Shown here piece by piece: positions 41,696 through 50,231 of a DNA stretch of 64,000 nucleotides (position 1 is the first letter of the stretch; each line of letters starts with the position of its first letter). The stretch spans positions 1 through 64,000 of the forward strand of contig CAXXRA010000003.1 in NCBI GenBank assembly GCA_963663975.2, in the 5' to 3' direction. Made by a program: the position numbers and the translations under genes. The notes beneath the pieces are model-generated. The model worked only from the letters and a program-made list of their open reading frames with translations, was not told the DNA's origin and did not search any database. This DNA comes from JANQRX01 sp963663975. Its GTDB lineage: Bacteria; Pseudomonadota; Alphaproteobacteria; Rhizobiales; Kaistiaceae.

Positions 41696-43126
41696 GTGAG
41701 GCTTCCCAAAATGACTGCAATCTCCGGATTGATCGGCCCGATTCTGGCGACGGTGCTGGCCCTGGCTGCGCAACCGCTATGGGCGCAGCAGCGAGAGGTC
41801 CCGGCCGACGCGACCGAAATTCGGCTGTCGTTCGCTCCGATCGTTGCGCGAGCGACGCCCGCGGTCGTCAACGTCCACGCTTCACGCGTGGTCGAGCGGC
41901 AAGTCTTGCCGTTCTTCTCCGATCCCTTCTTTCGACGGTTTTTCGGCGACCGCGGTTTTGCTCCGCCCAGTCAGCGTATCCAACGCTCACTGGGCTCGGG
42001 CGTGATCATCGATGCCGCCGGCCTGATCGTGACCAACAACCACGTCATTGCCAATGCCGACGAGATCCGCGTCACCCTTGCCGACAAGCGCGAATTCACC
42101 TGCGACGTCATTCTCAAGGATGAACGGACCGATTTGGCGGTCTTACGGATTCGTGAGCTGGAGGAGCCGCTGCCGTTTCTCGAATTCTCCGATTCCGATG
42201 GATTGCAAGTTGGCGATCTGGTGCTGGCGATCGGCGATCCCTTCGGCGTTGGCCAGACCGTGACCAGCGGAATCGTGTCGGCCCTGGCCAGAAGCCAGTC
42301 CGGTATCTCGGACTACCAATTCTTCATCCAGACCGATGCCGCCATCAATCCGGGAAATTCCGGCGGAGCGCTGATCGACATGAGTGGGCGTCTGGTCGGC
42401 ATACCGACCGCGATCTCCTCCACCGCCGGTGGCTCCAACGGCGTCGGTTTCGCGATTCCCTCCAACATGGTTCGGGTCGTGGCGGATTCGGCCGAGACCG
42501 GTGGTCATGTCCGGTTGCCATGGATCGGCGCGGATTTCCAGGAGGTCACGGCCGATATTGCCGAAGGACTTGGTATCCCCCGTCCACGCGGCGCCCTGGT
42601 CTCCAACGTCGTTCCCGATAGTCCCGGTGACCGTGCTGGCCTCAGGGTCGGCGATTTGATCGTGTCGATCGACGGGATCGAAATCGACGATCCCAACGGC
42701 ATCAATTATCGGGTGGCGACCAAGGGGATCGGCAGCAGGGTTCAGCTCGGCGTCATCCGTAGCGGCTTGGAATATTCGGCAGAATTATCTCTCGAAGGGG
42801 CCCCGGAAACGGTTCCGCGCGACGAGACGCTGGTTGCCGGGCCTTCGCCGTTCCAGGGAGCCACCGTGGCCAATCTGTCGCCGGCGCTCGCCGAGGAGAT
42901 GGCTTTTCGCGGAAATCCGCACGGGGTTGTGATCGTGAACGTCGCGGACGGCTCGCCGGCCTCGGACGCCGGTTTTAAGCGCGGCGACATCGTCGTCGAC
43001 GTCAATCGCAACCGTATCGATTCCGTTCGCGGCCTGGTGTCGGTCGCGGCCGATCCTCAGACGGTGTGGAGGCTCACCATTCGCCGCAATGATGAGATCC
43101 TCCAGTCGCAGCTTCGCGGGGGGTAG
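41696..43126 (+). CDS. Periplasmic trypsin-like serine protease, DegP/DegQ (HtrA) family
   Basis: This 476-residue exported protease and chaperone degrades misfolded envelope proteins. A signal peptide (GLIGPILATVLALAAQPLWAQ) is followed by the protease domain with the catalytic triad: His116 in VTNNHVIAN, Asp146 in ERTDLAVLR and Ser222 in NPGNSGGAL. Two PDZ domains follow: GADFQEVTADIAEGLGIPRPRGALV with GLRVGDLIVSIDG, and the second with GFKRGDIVVDVNRN. The start is the GTG at 41696 or the ATG at 41711. It follows rplQ, the common position in Hyphomicrobiales, and overlaps or abuts rarA. Confidence 0.93.
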   Translation: MRLPKMTAISGLIGPILATVLALAAQPLWAQQREVPADATEIRLSFAPIVARATPAVVNVHASRVVERQVLPFFSDPFFRRFFGDRGFAPPSQRIQRSLGSGVIIDAAGLIVTNNHVIANADEIRVTLADKREFTCDVILKDERTDLAVLRIRELEEPLPFLEFSDSDGLQVGDLVLAIGDPFGVGQTVTSGIVSALARSQSGISDYQFFIQTDAAINPGNSGGALIDMSGRLVGIPTAISSTAGGSNGVGFAIPSNMVRVVADSAETGGHVRLPWIGADFQEVTADIAEGLGIPRPRGALVSNVVPDSPGDRAGLRVGDLIVSIDGIEIDDPNGINYRVATKGIGSRVQLGVIRSGLEYSAELSLEGAPETVPRDETLVAGPSPFQGATVANLSPALAEEMAFRGNPHGVVIVNVADGSPASDAGFKRGDIVVDVNRNRIDSVRGLVSVAADPQTVWRLTIRRNDEILQSQLRGG

Positions 43127-43133
43127 GCGCGTC

Positions 43134-44446
43134 GTGTCGCTTTTCCAGGCGGCTGGTCTGGAAACATCGGCGCCTGGACCTCTGGCCGATCGGCTGCGGC
43201 CGTCACGGCTGGAGGAGGTGGTCGGGCAGGCTCACCTGCTCGGGCCCGACGGTGCGATTTCCCGCAGCCTCGCCGCCCACAGCCTGGGATCGCTGGTCTT
43301 CTGGGGTTCGCCTGGGACCGGTAAGACAACCGTTGCCAGGCTCCTGGCATCGGAGACCGATCTCTATTTCGAGCAGCTTTCGGCGGTGTTCTCTGGCGTT
43401 GCCGACCTGAAAAAGGCTTTCGAGGCAGCGCGGGCGCGGCGCGAGACCGGTCAGGGCACCCTTCTGTTCGTCGACGAGATCCACCGGTTCAACCGCACCC
43501 AACAGGATTCCTTCCTGCCGGTGATGGAAGATGGGACGGTGACGTTGATCGGCGCGACCACCGAAAACCCGTCCTTCGAGCTCAACGCCGCGCTGCTGTC
43601 GCGCGCCCGCGTCCTGGTCTTCAAGCCACTCGACGACAACGCGATCGCGCTTCTTTTGGATCGCGCCGAAAAACCGAGAATCGCCCGCTGCCGCTCGATC
43701 CGGCGGCGCGTCAGTCGATGATCGTCATGGCTGATGCCGATGGCCGTGCGGCGTTGACGCTGGCCGAGGAGGTGTGGCGGGCGGCACGCGAGGACGAGGT
43801 CTTCGATCCCGCCGCACTCAGGGACGTCGTTCAGAAACGGGCGCCGATCTACGACAAGTCCCAGGACGGCCATTACAATCTGATTTCCGCCCTGCACAAA
43901 GCCGTACGCGGCTCCGACCCGGATGCCGCTCTCTACTATCTCGCGCGCATGCTCGTGGCCGGTGAACAGCCATTGTATATCGGGCGCCGGCTGGTGCGGA
44001 TGGCGATGGAGGACATCGGCCTGGCCGACCCGCAGGCGCTGAGTGTGGCGCTGGCAGCGAAGGATGCCTACGACTATCTTGGTTCACCGGAGGGAGAGCT
44101 GGGGTTGGCACAAGCGACGGTTTATCTCGCCTCGGCGCCGAAATCGAACGCGGTCTACACCGCGTTCAAGAGGGCCAGCGCGGTCGCCCGCGACAGCGGC
44201 TCGCTGTCACCGCCCAAGACGATCCTCAACGCGCCGACAAGGCTGATGAAGGAGGAAGGCTACGGCGCCGGCTACCGCTACGATCATGACGAGCCGGAGG
44301 CGTTTTCAGGACAGGACTACTTCCCCGAATCGCTCGGCCGCCAGACCTTTTACGATCCACCCGAACGTGGTTTCGAACGCGACATCCGCAAACGGCTGGA
44401 GTACTGGGCACGGCTTCGCCGGGGCCGCTCCGACGACGGGTCATGA
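43134..44446 (+). pseudogene. rarA: Replication-associated recombination protein A (RarA/MgsA), frameshifted
   Basis: This clamp-loader-like AAA+ ATPase acts at stalled replication forks. The first frame begins VSLFQAAGLETSAPGPLADRLRP (GTG start) and has Walker A FWGSPGTGKTTVARLLASE and Walker B LLFVDEIHRFNRTQQDSFLP. At the A5 run (43669-43673) the frame is lost. One missing A explains it, since adding one gives AEKTENRPLPLDPAARQSM, and the second frame continues with the family C-terminus (KRAPIYDKSQDGHYNLISALHKAVRGSDPDAALYYLARML, GLADPQALSVALAAKDAY). A sequencing error in the homopolymer is as likely as a real mutation. Confidence 0.88.
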
Positions 44447-44910
44447 TCTATTTCGCCTACGGCTCCAACCTCAACCCCGGCCAGATGGTCGAGCGATGTC
44501 CGGCTCACCGAACCGTCGGGATCGCGCGACTGCCGGGTCATCGGCTTGGTTTCCCGCGGTTTTCGCCGGCGCGTTCATGTGCCACCGCGGGGATTGAATC
44601 TCATGCCACGGAATCGGTATGGGGTGTCCTCTATCGCTTGCAGGCGGACGATATCCCTACCCTTCACTACTTCGAGGGGTACGACCCCGACGGGCCGGCG
44701 AACGACAACCGCCACCTGCTGGTCGAGGTCGCCGTCGTGCGTCCGGGCAGCGCTTCGCAACAGGCCGCTATGACTTATTTCGCCGTTCCCGACGGGACCA
44801 AAAGCCTTCCGTCACGGCATTACATGGACACCATCATCGACGGTGCGCGATATCACGGCCTGCCGCGGGCGTGGGTGGGATTTCTTGAGGCCGTCGCGAC
44901 GGCGACATGA
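44443..44910 (+). CDS. Gamma-glutamylcyclotransferase-like (AIG2/GGCT) protein
   Basis: This 155-residue protein opens MIYFAYGSNLNPGQMVERCP, the substrate-binding YGSN loop of the gamma-glutamylcyclotransferase fold, and continues with VWGVLYRLQADDIPTLHYFEGYDP. The Glu of FEGY fits the catalytic position. Members release 5-oxoproline from gamma-glutamyl amines or peptides; the substrate here cannot be told. Its ATG overlaps the end of rarA by four bases, so it is probably cotranscribed. Confidence 0.85.
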   Translation: MIYFAYGSNLNPGQMVERCPAHRTVGIARLPGHRLGFPRFSPARSCATAGIESHATESVWGVLYRLQADDIPTLHYFEGYDPDGPANDNRHLLVEVAVVRPGSASQQAAMTYFAVPDGTKSLPSRHYMDTIIDGARYHGLPRAWVGFLEAVATAT

Positions 44911-44984
44911 GCCAATGTCGGGATGTCACTTGCGGGGGGTGATGTCAGGTACGAGCGATCGGCGAAATTTGAGGGCTATGGATC

Positions 44985-45371
44985 ATGAGTGGCATTGCCG
45001 TGGTTTTCGTTGGCGGAGGTATCGGGGCGGTCCTTCGCCACGGCGTCAATCTGACGGCGTTCCGGCTGTTCGGACCCGGCCTGCCGCTGGGCACGCTGTC
45101 GGTCAATATTCTGGGGTCTTTCGCCATGGGCGCGTTCTGGGCCTATGTGGTCGCCCATCTCGATGAAACCCTGCCGAACAATCTGCGACTGTTGATCGCA
45201 ACCGGTTTCCTGGGCGGATTTACGACCTTCTCGGCCTTTTCCCCCGATGTCGTTCACCTCTGGGAACGCGGGGCCGAAGGCGCTGCGGTTGGCTACGGTT
45301 TCGGCTCGCTCGCCCTGTCGGTCGCCGCGCTGGTCGCCGGCCTGTGGACGGCCAGGGCGGTCATCATCTGA
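44985..45371 (+). CDS. crcB: Fluoride ion channel CrcB/Fluc
   Basis: This 128-residue membrane protein exports fluoride as a dual-topology dimer. The family motifs are GGGIGAVLRHGVN at the N-terminus, LGTLSVNILGSFAMG in span 2 and GFLGGFTTFSAFS in the broken third span, whose Phe residues and central Na+ site line the pore. Four membrane spans are visible. I looked for a fluoride riboswitch in the 74-base gap before it and could not support one. The stop overlaps the next gene (TGATG). Confidence 0.93.
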   Translation: MSGIAVVFVGGGIGAVLRHGVNLTAFRLFGPGLPLGTLSVNILGSFAMGAFWAYVVAHLDETLPNNLRLLIATGFLGGFTTFSAFSPDVVHLWERGAEGAAVGYGFGSLALSVAALVAGLWTARAVII

Positions 45372-46366
45372 TGGCCGGCATCACGAACTCGGTGGTCGAA
45401 CACGACGAAGCCGGCATGCGGCTCGATCGCTGGTTCAAGGTCCGCTATCCCGACCTGCGCTTCGGGCATCTGCAGAAACTGCTTCGCTCTGGCCAGGTGC
45501 GGGTCGATGGCGGCCGCGTCAAAACCAACACCCGGCTCAAGGCCGGTCAAAGCGTCCGCATTCCGCCGCTCGACGTGGCGGCCGAGCCCGGCGGCGCCGA
45601 TCCTGCGCCCGGCAGGAATGCGGCCGACCTGCGGCACTATCTCATTCACGAGGACGACGACGTCTATGTCTTCGACAAGCCGCCGGGACTGGCGGTTCAG
45701 GGCGGATCGGGACTGTCTCGCCACCTCGACGGGATGCTGGAGGCGTGGCGCGACAAACGCGGGCGAAAGCCGCGACTGGTGCATCGGCTGGACCGCGAAA
45801 CCTCAGGCGTGTTGGTGGTAGCCAAGACCAGATCGGCCGCCCAAAAACTCGCCAAATCGTTCCGTGACCGCGCGACCCGAAAAATCTACTGGGCGCTGGT
45901 GAAGGGTGTGCCAAGGGTTCGTCAGGACCGGATTTCCAACTGGCTTGTCAAGGAGGGCGGTGAAGACGGCGACCGGATGCGGGTCGCAACCAGCCGGGTC
46001 AAGGATGGCAGCCACGCAGTCACGTTTTACTCGGTCGTCGATCAGGCGGGGCAGAACCTGGCCTGGCTCTCCATGCGGCCGGTGACCGGGCGCACCCATC
46101 AGCTTCGGGCTCACGCGGCCCACATCGGCCACCCGATCATCGGCGATGGCAAATATTTCAACATCCAAAACTGGGACCTGCCCGGCGGCATGCAGAACCG
46201 CCTCCACCTGCACGCGCGACGGATCGTCGTCCCGGCGCCCGGCGGCGGAGGTCTGCTGGACATCACGGCACCGCTGCCGCCCCATATGCAGCAGAGCTGG
46301 AACCTTTTGGGCCTCGACGCCAACCTCGATGTCGACACCTCAAAGCCTGCGGATCTCGATCTGTGA
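45371..46366 (+). CDS. RluC/RluD-family large-subunit pseudouridine synthase
   Basis: This 331-residue enzyme isomerises uridines in 23S rRNA. An N-terminal S4 RNA-binding domain (MRLDRWFKVRYPDLRFGHLQKLLRSGQVRVDGGRVKTNTRLK) precedes the catalytic domain with the catalytic Asp in RLVHRLDRETSGVLVVAKT and the conserved PVTGRTHQLRAHAAHIGHPIIGD. The combination resembles RluC of alphaproteobacteria, but target uridines cannot be read from sequence. It is translationally coupled to crcB on the left and to the ATP12 gene on the right. Confidence 0.92.
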   Translation: MAGITNSVVEHDEAGMRLDRWFKVRYPDLRFGHLQKLLRSGQVRVDGGRVKTNTRLKAGQSVRIPPLDVAAEPGGADPAPGRNAADLRHYLIHEDDDVYVFDKPPGLAVQGGSGLSRHLDGMLEAWRDKRGRKPRLVHRLDRETSGVLVVAKTRSAAQKLAKSFRDRATRKIYWALVKGVPRVRQDRISNWLVKEGGEDGDRMRVATSRVKDGSHAVTFYSVVDQAGQNLAWLSMRPVTGRTHQLRAHAAHIGHPIIGDGKYFNIQNWDLPGGMQNRLHLHARRIVVPAPGGGGLLDITAPLPPHMQQSWNLLGLDANLDVDTSKPADLDL

Positions 46367-47133
46367 GCACCGATTCCAACAATCCGATGGAGGCCGCGCG
46401 CAGCCATGCGCGGCCAGCGCTGCCGGCCCGTTTTTATGCCCAGGCAACGGCGCATAGGACGGGCGACCAGTTCGTCCTGCTGCTCGACGGGAAACCGGCC
46501 CGCACGCCCGCCCGCCATGCCCTGAGTGTTCCCGGCGAGGCACTGGCCCGGGCGCTTGCGGCCGAGTGGAACGCACAGGTCGCGCACATCGATTCGGCCA
46601 CCATGCCCGTGACCCGCCTCGTCAATGCAGCCCTCGACCGGGTTGCGGGCGACGCCGAGGAGGTTCGTCGGGACATCATCAGATACGCCGGCAATGATCT
46701 CCTGTTCTACCGGGCCGAGGAACCGGATTCGCTGGTCGTGCGACAACGAGAGGCGTGGGATCCGTTGGTCGCCTGGGCCGGAAGGGAACTGGGCACCTCG
46801 GCACGGATCGCCAAGGGGGTGGTTCACAAGGATCAGCCGACAGAGTTGGTCGCTGCCGTTGGCGACATTGTCGCGCCGCTCGATGTCCTGCCGTTGACCG
46901 GCGTCCACGCGGTGACGACATTGACGGGCTCGGCGGTTCTGGCGCTGGCCGTCCTGCGCCGACATATGGACGCCGATGAGGCCTGGCAGGCCGCCCATGT
47001 CGATGAAGACTGGCAGATGGAGCGTTGGGGACGCGACGACATGGCGCTGTCGCACAGGCAGGTGCGGCGGGCAGAACTCGACGCGGCCGTGCTGGCCATC
47101 AGGACTAGGCCGCGTACTAGTAAATCGTCGTGA
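46363..47133 (+). CDS. ATP12-family F1-ATPase assembly chaperone
   Basis: This 256-residue protein belongs to the ATP12 family, which in mitochondria holds the F1 alpha subunit before assembly. Alphaproteobacteria carry it as well. Conserved parts are FYAQATAHRTGDQFVLLLDGKPARTPARHAL, LARALAAEWNAQ and TMPVTRLVNAALDRV, then DLLFYRAEEPDSLVVRQREAWDPLVAWA. The GTG start overlaps the pseudouridine synthase stop (GTGA). A HAD-type hydrolase often found in this position in relatives is absent. Confidence 0.9.
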   Translation: MSTDSNNPMEAARSHARPALPARFYAQATAHRTGDQFVLLLDGKPARTPARHALSVPGEALARALAAEWNAQVAHIDSATMPVTRLVNAALDRVAGDAEEVRRDIIRYAGNDLLFYRAEEPDSLVVRQREAWDPLVAWAGRELGTSARIAKGVVHKDQPTELVAAVGDIVAPLDVLPLTGVHAVTTLTGSAVLALAVLRRHMDADEAWQAAHVDEDWQMERWGRDDMALSHRQVRRAELDAAVLAIRTRPRTSKSS

Positions 47134-47184
47134 ACGTCATTTCGGCATTTAGGGGCTTCGCCGATATAGCAGTCGCTGCAGAGA

Positions 47185-47215
47185 ATGTCGGCGAAGTGCC
47201 AGGAGGCGACATTTT
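47185..47215 (+). repeat. Dispersed repeat, copy before the lactonase-like gene
   Basis: ATGTCGGCGAAGTGCCAGGAGGCGACATT closely matches 48168-48202, allowing a three-base difference in the middle. The two direct copies flank the lactonase-like gene. On the minus strand they read like the NVASWHFADI type of peptide that short interspersed repeats produce in Hyphomicrobiales genomes. Confidence 0.6.
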
Positions 47216-47255
47216 CGCTGCGCTGAAGGCATAAATCGTGTTGAATTGTTTTCTG

Positions 47256-47268
47256 CCCCCCCCCCCCC
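47256..47268. repeat. Poly-C tract of 13 in the leader of the lactonase-like gene
   Basis: Thirteen consecutive C lie directly before the AAGGAG ribosome site (47270-47275) of the following gene, whose GTG is at 47284. Such tracts are prone to slippage. Here a change in length would alter the 5' leader, not the reading frame. Confidence 0.85.
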
Positions 47269-47283
47269 GAAGGAGTCGAGCAT

Positions 47284-48039
47284 GTGAGGATGCGCATATT
47301 GTCCGGGGGTCGTCTGCGGATGAAGAAACAAGTCTACCTGCCGGATGCTGCTCATGAGGAAACCATTGACCTGCCGGTATCCTGCTTCCTGTTTTGCCAT
47401 TCACAGGGCAACGTGCTGTTCGATACCGGTTGCCACCCGAGCGTTGCGAAGTCCCCGGAGGAGCGCTGGGGGAGTATGGCGCGTTCCATTGTTCCGGTCA
47501 TGGCAGCCGACGACAATGTTGTTAGCGAGCTCCGCCGTGTTGGACTGATGCCCGATGATATCGACATCGTGGTGAATTCCCATCTGCACTGCGACCACTG
47601 CGGCTGCAACGAGTTCTTTTCGAAGGCGACGATCTATGTTCACACAGAGGAACTGGCGTTCGCCCGAAGTGGGAAGCAGGAAGGCGGGGGGTACTTCGAG
47701 GCCGATTGGAATCATCCGCAGCCAACAATCGAACTCACGAGCGAGATTGATGTCTTCGGCGACGGGCGGATCGTCCTTCTACCGCTACCGGGACATACGC
47801 CAGGACTCACGGGCCTGCTCGCCAGTTTGCCAAACAGCGGCGGCTACCTGCTGGCCTCCGACGCGATTGCTATCAAGCAGAACCTGGATGTTGTTCCGAA
47901 GAACACTTGGGACCGGAATTTGCTGGCGAAGTCCCTCACCGAAATCAAACGGATCGCCAAAACAGGGGTAACGATCGTATACGGTCACGACCTTGCGCAA
48001 TGGTCAACGTTCAGGACAGCACAGGCCTACTATGATTAG
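47284..48039 (+). CDS. Metallo-beta-lactamase-fold hydrolase, N-acyl-homoserine-lactonase-like
   Basis: This 251-residue protein has the two-metal signature NSHLHCDHCGCNEFF (HxHxDH), a downstream His in LPLPGHTPGLTGLL and the bridging Asp in LLASDAIAIK. The spacing and the N-terminal DLPVSCFLFCHSQGNVLFDTGCHP resemble AttM/AiiA-type quorum-quenching lactonases, which open the lactone of acyl-homoserine signals. The substrate is an inference; gamma-butyrolactone hydrolases share the fold. The start is a GTG eight bases after AAGGAG; an ATG two codons later is possible. The gene stands alone, flanked by direct repeats, in a position that interrupts a conserved gene order, so it was probably acquired. 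Confidence 0.82.
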   Translation: MRMRILSGGRLRMKKQVYLPDAAHEETIDLPVSCFLFCHSQGNVLFDTGCHPSVAKSPEERWGSMARSIVPVMAADDNVVSELRRVGLMPDDIDIVVNSHLHCDHCGCNEFFSKATIYVHTEELAFARSGKQEGGGYFEADWNHPQPTIELTSEIDVFGDGRIVLLPLPGHTPGLTGLLASLPNSGGYLLASDAIAIKQNLDVVPKNTWDRNLLAKSLTEIKRIAKTGVTIVYGHDLAQWSTFRTAQAYYD

Positions 48040-48167
48040 CGGCCCGGGGAACTAGTGTCACGCTGTCCCGACGCGGATTGCGGCTTGGGGTCACGAGCCG
48101 CCGTCACCGATCACAGTGACGATGTCGCCTTTACCCCCTGAAAGCCGCCGCGCGCCGCCGATTGCGG

Positions 48168-48202
48168 ATGTAGCCGAAGTGCCACCAACAGGCGACATTC
48201 CG
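48168..48202 (+). repeat. Dispersed repeat, copy after the lactonase-like gene
   Basis: ATGTAGCCGAAGTGCCACCA followed by ACAGGCGACATTCC is the second direct copy of the element at 47185-47215. It lies about 130 bases beyond the lactonase-like gene. Confidence 0.6.
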
Positions 48203-48311
48203 GCACAATGATCTTGTGTGGCGGTGCGCGAACTCTACTTCCACGGTGAGCTGCGGGTCGACCGCGCCTGCTGTTGCTGAACGACTTGCAATGGAGTTCC
48301 TACCAAAGCCA

Positions 48312-49478
48312 ATGGCGCCCGGAGAGCATGACTCTGCCGTGACGAAGACCGTAGCAATCCTCATCGTCGCCGCGGTTCTAACATTGGCGGGGGCGTTGGC
48401 GTGGCCCATGACGTTGGATGAGCGGGCGGCACCAGGGACGCGCCTGCCGCAAGCCTGGACTATGTTCCGCGGCGATTTGGCGCGCACCGGTGCGCTTGGC
48501 AGCGGGCCCGCGGAGCGTCCCGATCCGTTATGGCGCTTTGACACCGGCGGCATCGTCGAGTCGTCCCCGGCCCTGGCCGGCGGATTGCTTTTCGAAGGCA
48601 CCTTCGATCACGCGCTGTTCGCCCTTGATGCCGAAACGGGAGCTGAGATCTGGCGTGCCCCAGTCGGCGGACTTTTGCGGGCTTCGCCGGCGGTCGGCGG
48701 CGGGAAGGTGTATTTTGGCGCCGACGACAATTTCTTCTACGCCGTCTCCACCGCGACCGGTGACGTCGCGTGGCGGTTTGCGCTCGGCCCGGGCGGCGAA
48801 CAATCGTCGCCGGCCTTGCAGGATGGCGTCGTCTTTTTTGGCGCCTTCGACGGCCACGTCTACGCGCTGGACGCCGAGACGGGCGTTGAATTGTGGCGCT
48901 TCGCGACGGGAGCCGGCATCCTATCGTCACCTTTGGTTTTCGACGGTCGGGTCTTCATCGGCTCCATCGATGGTGCCCTTTACGCCCTCGATGCGGGGAC
49001 CGGCGAACTCCGTTGGCGTTTGCAGACCGGCGCACCGGTGTTCTCGTCGCCTGCGGCATGGCGGGACCGGGTCTTCGTCGGCTCCGACGACGGCCATCTC
49101 TATGCCGTGGAGGCGAATAGCGGGGAGGTCGCCTGGCGATACCGCGCAGGCGCACAGATTTTCTCCTCGCCGGCGATTTTCGAGGACACGGTCTATGTGG
49201 GAGCGCACACCGATTTGGTCTACGCGATCGGTGCTGCGGACGGACGACTCCTCTGGCAGACCGATGTCGGTGGTCCGGTGTTTTCGTCGCCGGCGGTCGA
49301 TGCGGACCGTGTCTATGTCGGGTCGAGCGATGGCAGGCTCTACACGCTCGACCGCGCCACCGGCGCCGTCGCTTGGACCATTGAAATCGGCACGCGGGTC
49401 TGGACATCGCCAAGTATCGCCAACGGGCGTATCTTTTTCGGCGCCCATGACGGTGCCATTTATGCGTTCGCGGACTAA
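48312..49478 (+). CDS. PQQ-type beta-propeller repeat protein, membrane-anchored or exported
   Basis: A hydrophobic segment (VAILIVAAVLTLAGALAWPM) near the N-terminus is followed by eight or so repeats of the form SSPALAGGLLFEGTFDHALFALDAETGAEIWR. Each pairs an SSP-entry strand with an ALDAxTGxxxWR turn, the tryptophan-docking motif of PQQ/BamB-like propellers. No active-site residues of quinoprotein dehydrogenases are evident, so it may be a binding or scaffold protein. It is not in the genomic neighbourhood of bamB. The start is uncertain: an ATG at 48291 or 48312 or a GTG at 48339 would all keep the hydrophobic segment. Confidence 0.75.
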   Translation: MAPGEHDSAVTKTVAILIVAAVLTLAGALAWPMTLDERAAPGTRLPQAWTMFRGDLARTGALGSGPAERPDPLWRFDTGGIVESSPALAGGLLFEGTFDHALFALDAETGAEIWRAPVGGLLRASPAVGGGKVYFGADDNFFYAVSTATGDVAWRFALGPGGEQSSPALQDGVVFFGAFDGHVYALDAETGVELWRFATGAGILSSPLVFDGRVFIGSIDGALYALDAGTGELRWRLQTGAPVFSSPAAWRDRVFVGSDDGHLYAVEANSGEVAWRYRAGAQIFSSPAIFEDTVYVGAHTDLVYAIGAADGRLLWQTDVGGPVFSSPAVDADRVYVGSSDGRLYTLDRATGAVAWTIEIGTRVWTSPSIANGRIFFGAHDGAIYAFAD

Positions 49479-49606
49479 GTGACGCCAACCAATATGTGAC
49501 ATTGAAAATCGGGGCAGCGCTGCGCGAATGGCGCCACGCCAAACCCAATCGCCAATCTGCCCAACGAGCCGCTGACATGCCCAGCTGGCTCCACTAGCTG
49601 ACATCA

Positions 49607-49643
49607 ACGAGCGAACGTCCGATTTCGGTCCAAACTGCGACAT
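49607..49643 (-). repeat. Possible short interspersed repeat
   Basis: The minus strand of this stretch encodes MSQFGPKSDVRS. Peptides of this type (MS-F-GPK-DVR) recur as translation products of short interspersed repeats in Hyphomicrobiales genomes. It lies in the 231-base gap between two convergent genes. The assignment is from memory of such repeats, not from a match within the window. Confidence 0.35.
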
Positions 49644-49709
49644 GGGCGCGGGGCGTGTTGACGTCGCCGGCGGCCGCCAATGGCTGCGCGGATGAGTCCA
49701 CGGCTTAGA

Positions 49710-50189
49710 CTAGTTTGCCGCCGCCCTGGCGCGCCGCGCCAGCCGGTCGAGCCGCTCGAGAAATCGCGACCGGTCGCGGGTGGTGAAGCCGGGGTTCAGG
49801 CCACGAATGTCACCGGTTTCGCGAAGGTGCCGGGAGAGGTCGCGCATCGCCAGAGCCATCCCGATCGACTCGGCCGTGAATTCGCGCCCGTCCGAACCCA
49901 GCACTTGGGCACTCTTGTCCAGGAGGCGCGTGGCCAGGCCGATGTCGGCGGTCACCGCGATATCGCCCGGCGCCACCTCGGCGGCAATCCGATCATCGGC
50001 GGCATCGGCGCCTTTCGGCACCACGATATGACTGACCATCGGGTCGCGCGAGGGCCGCAGACCACCGTTGGAAACGATCACCACCGGCAGACCGTGGCGT
50101 GCGGCCACCTTGAGCGCCTCCGCCTTGACCGGACAGGCGTCGCCGTCGATGAAAATGCGCGGCCCTGGCCTGGCGTCATCCCGGGTCAT
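49710..50189 (-). CDS. YaiI/YqxD family protein (UPF0178, DUF188)
   Basis: This 159-residue protein has the family's N-terminal IFIDGDACPVKAEALKVAARHGLPVVIVSNGG and the conserved VPKGADAADDRIAAEVAPGDIAVTADIGLATRLLDK. The acidic residues (DGDACP, DAADDRI, TADIGLA) resemble PIN-like nuclease sites, but the biochemical role of the family is not established. It lies next to a DUF4260 gene on the same strand. Confidence 0.9.
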   Translation of the reverse strand: MTRDDARPGPRIFIDGDACPVKAEALKVAARHGLPVVIVSNGGLRPSRDPMVSHIVVPKGADAADDRIAAEVAPGDIAVTADIGLATRLLDKSAQVLGSDGREFTAESIGMALAMRDLSRHLRETGDIRGLNPGFTTRDRSRFLERLDRLARRARAAAN

Positions 50190-50231
50190 GAGTCGTCCGT
50201 CCAGTTGCCGGTGGGTTCGGTCCGCGGACCA

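Noticed and set aside
44905..44984. Possible fluoride riboswitch before crcB
   Set aside because: The gap contains GGTGATGTCAGGTAC, faintly like the 3' part of the crcB motif, but the paired GGCG/CGCC helix and the conserved 5' part cannot be found.
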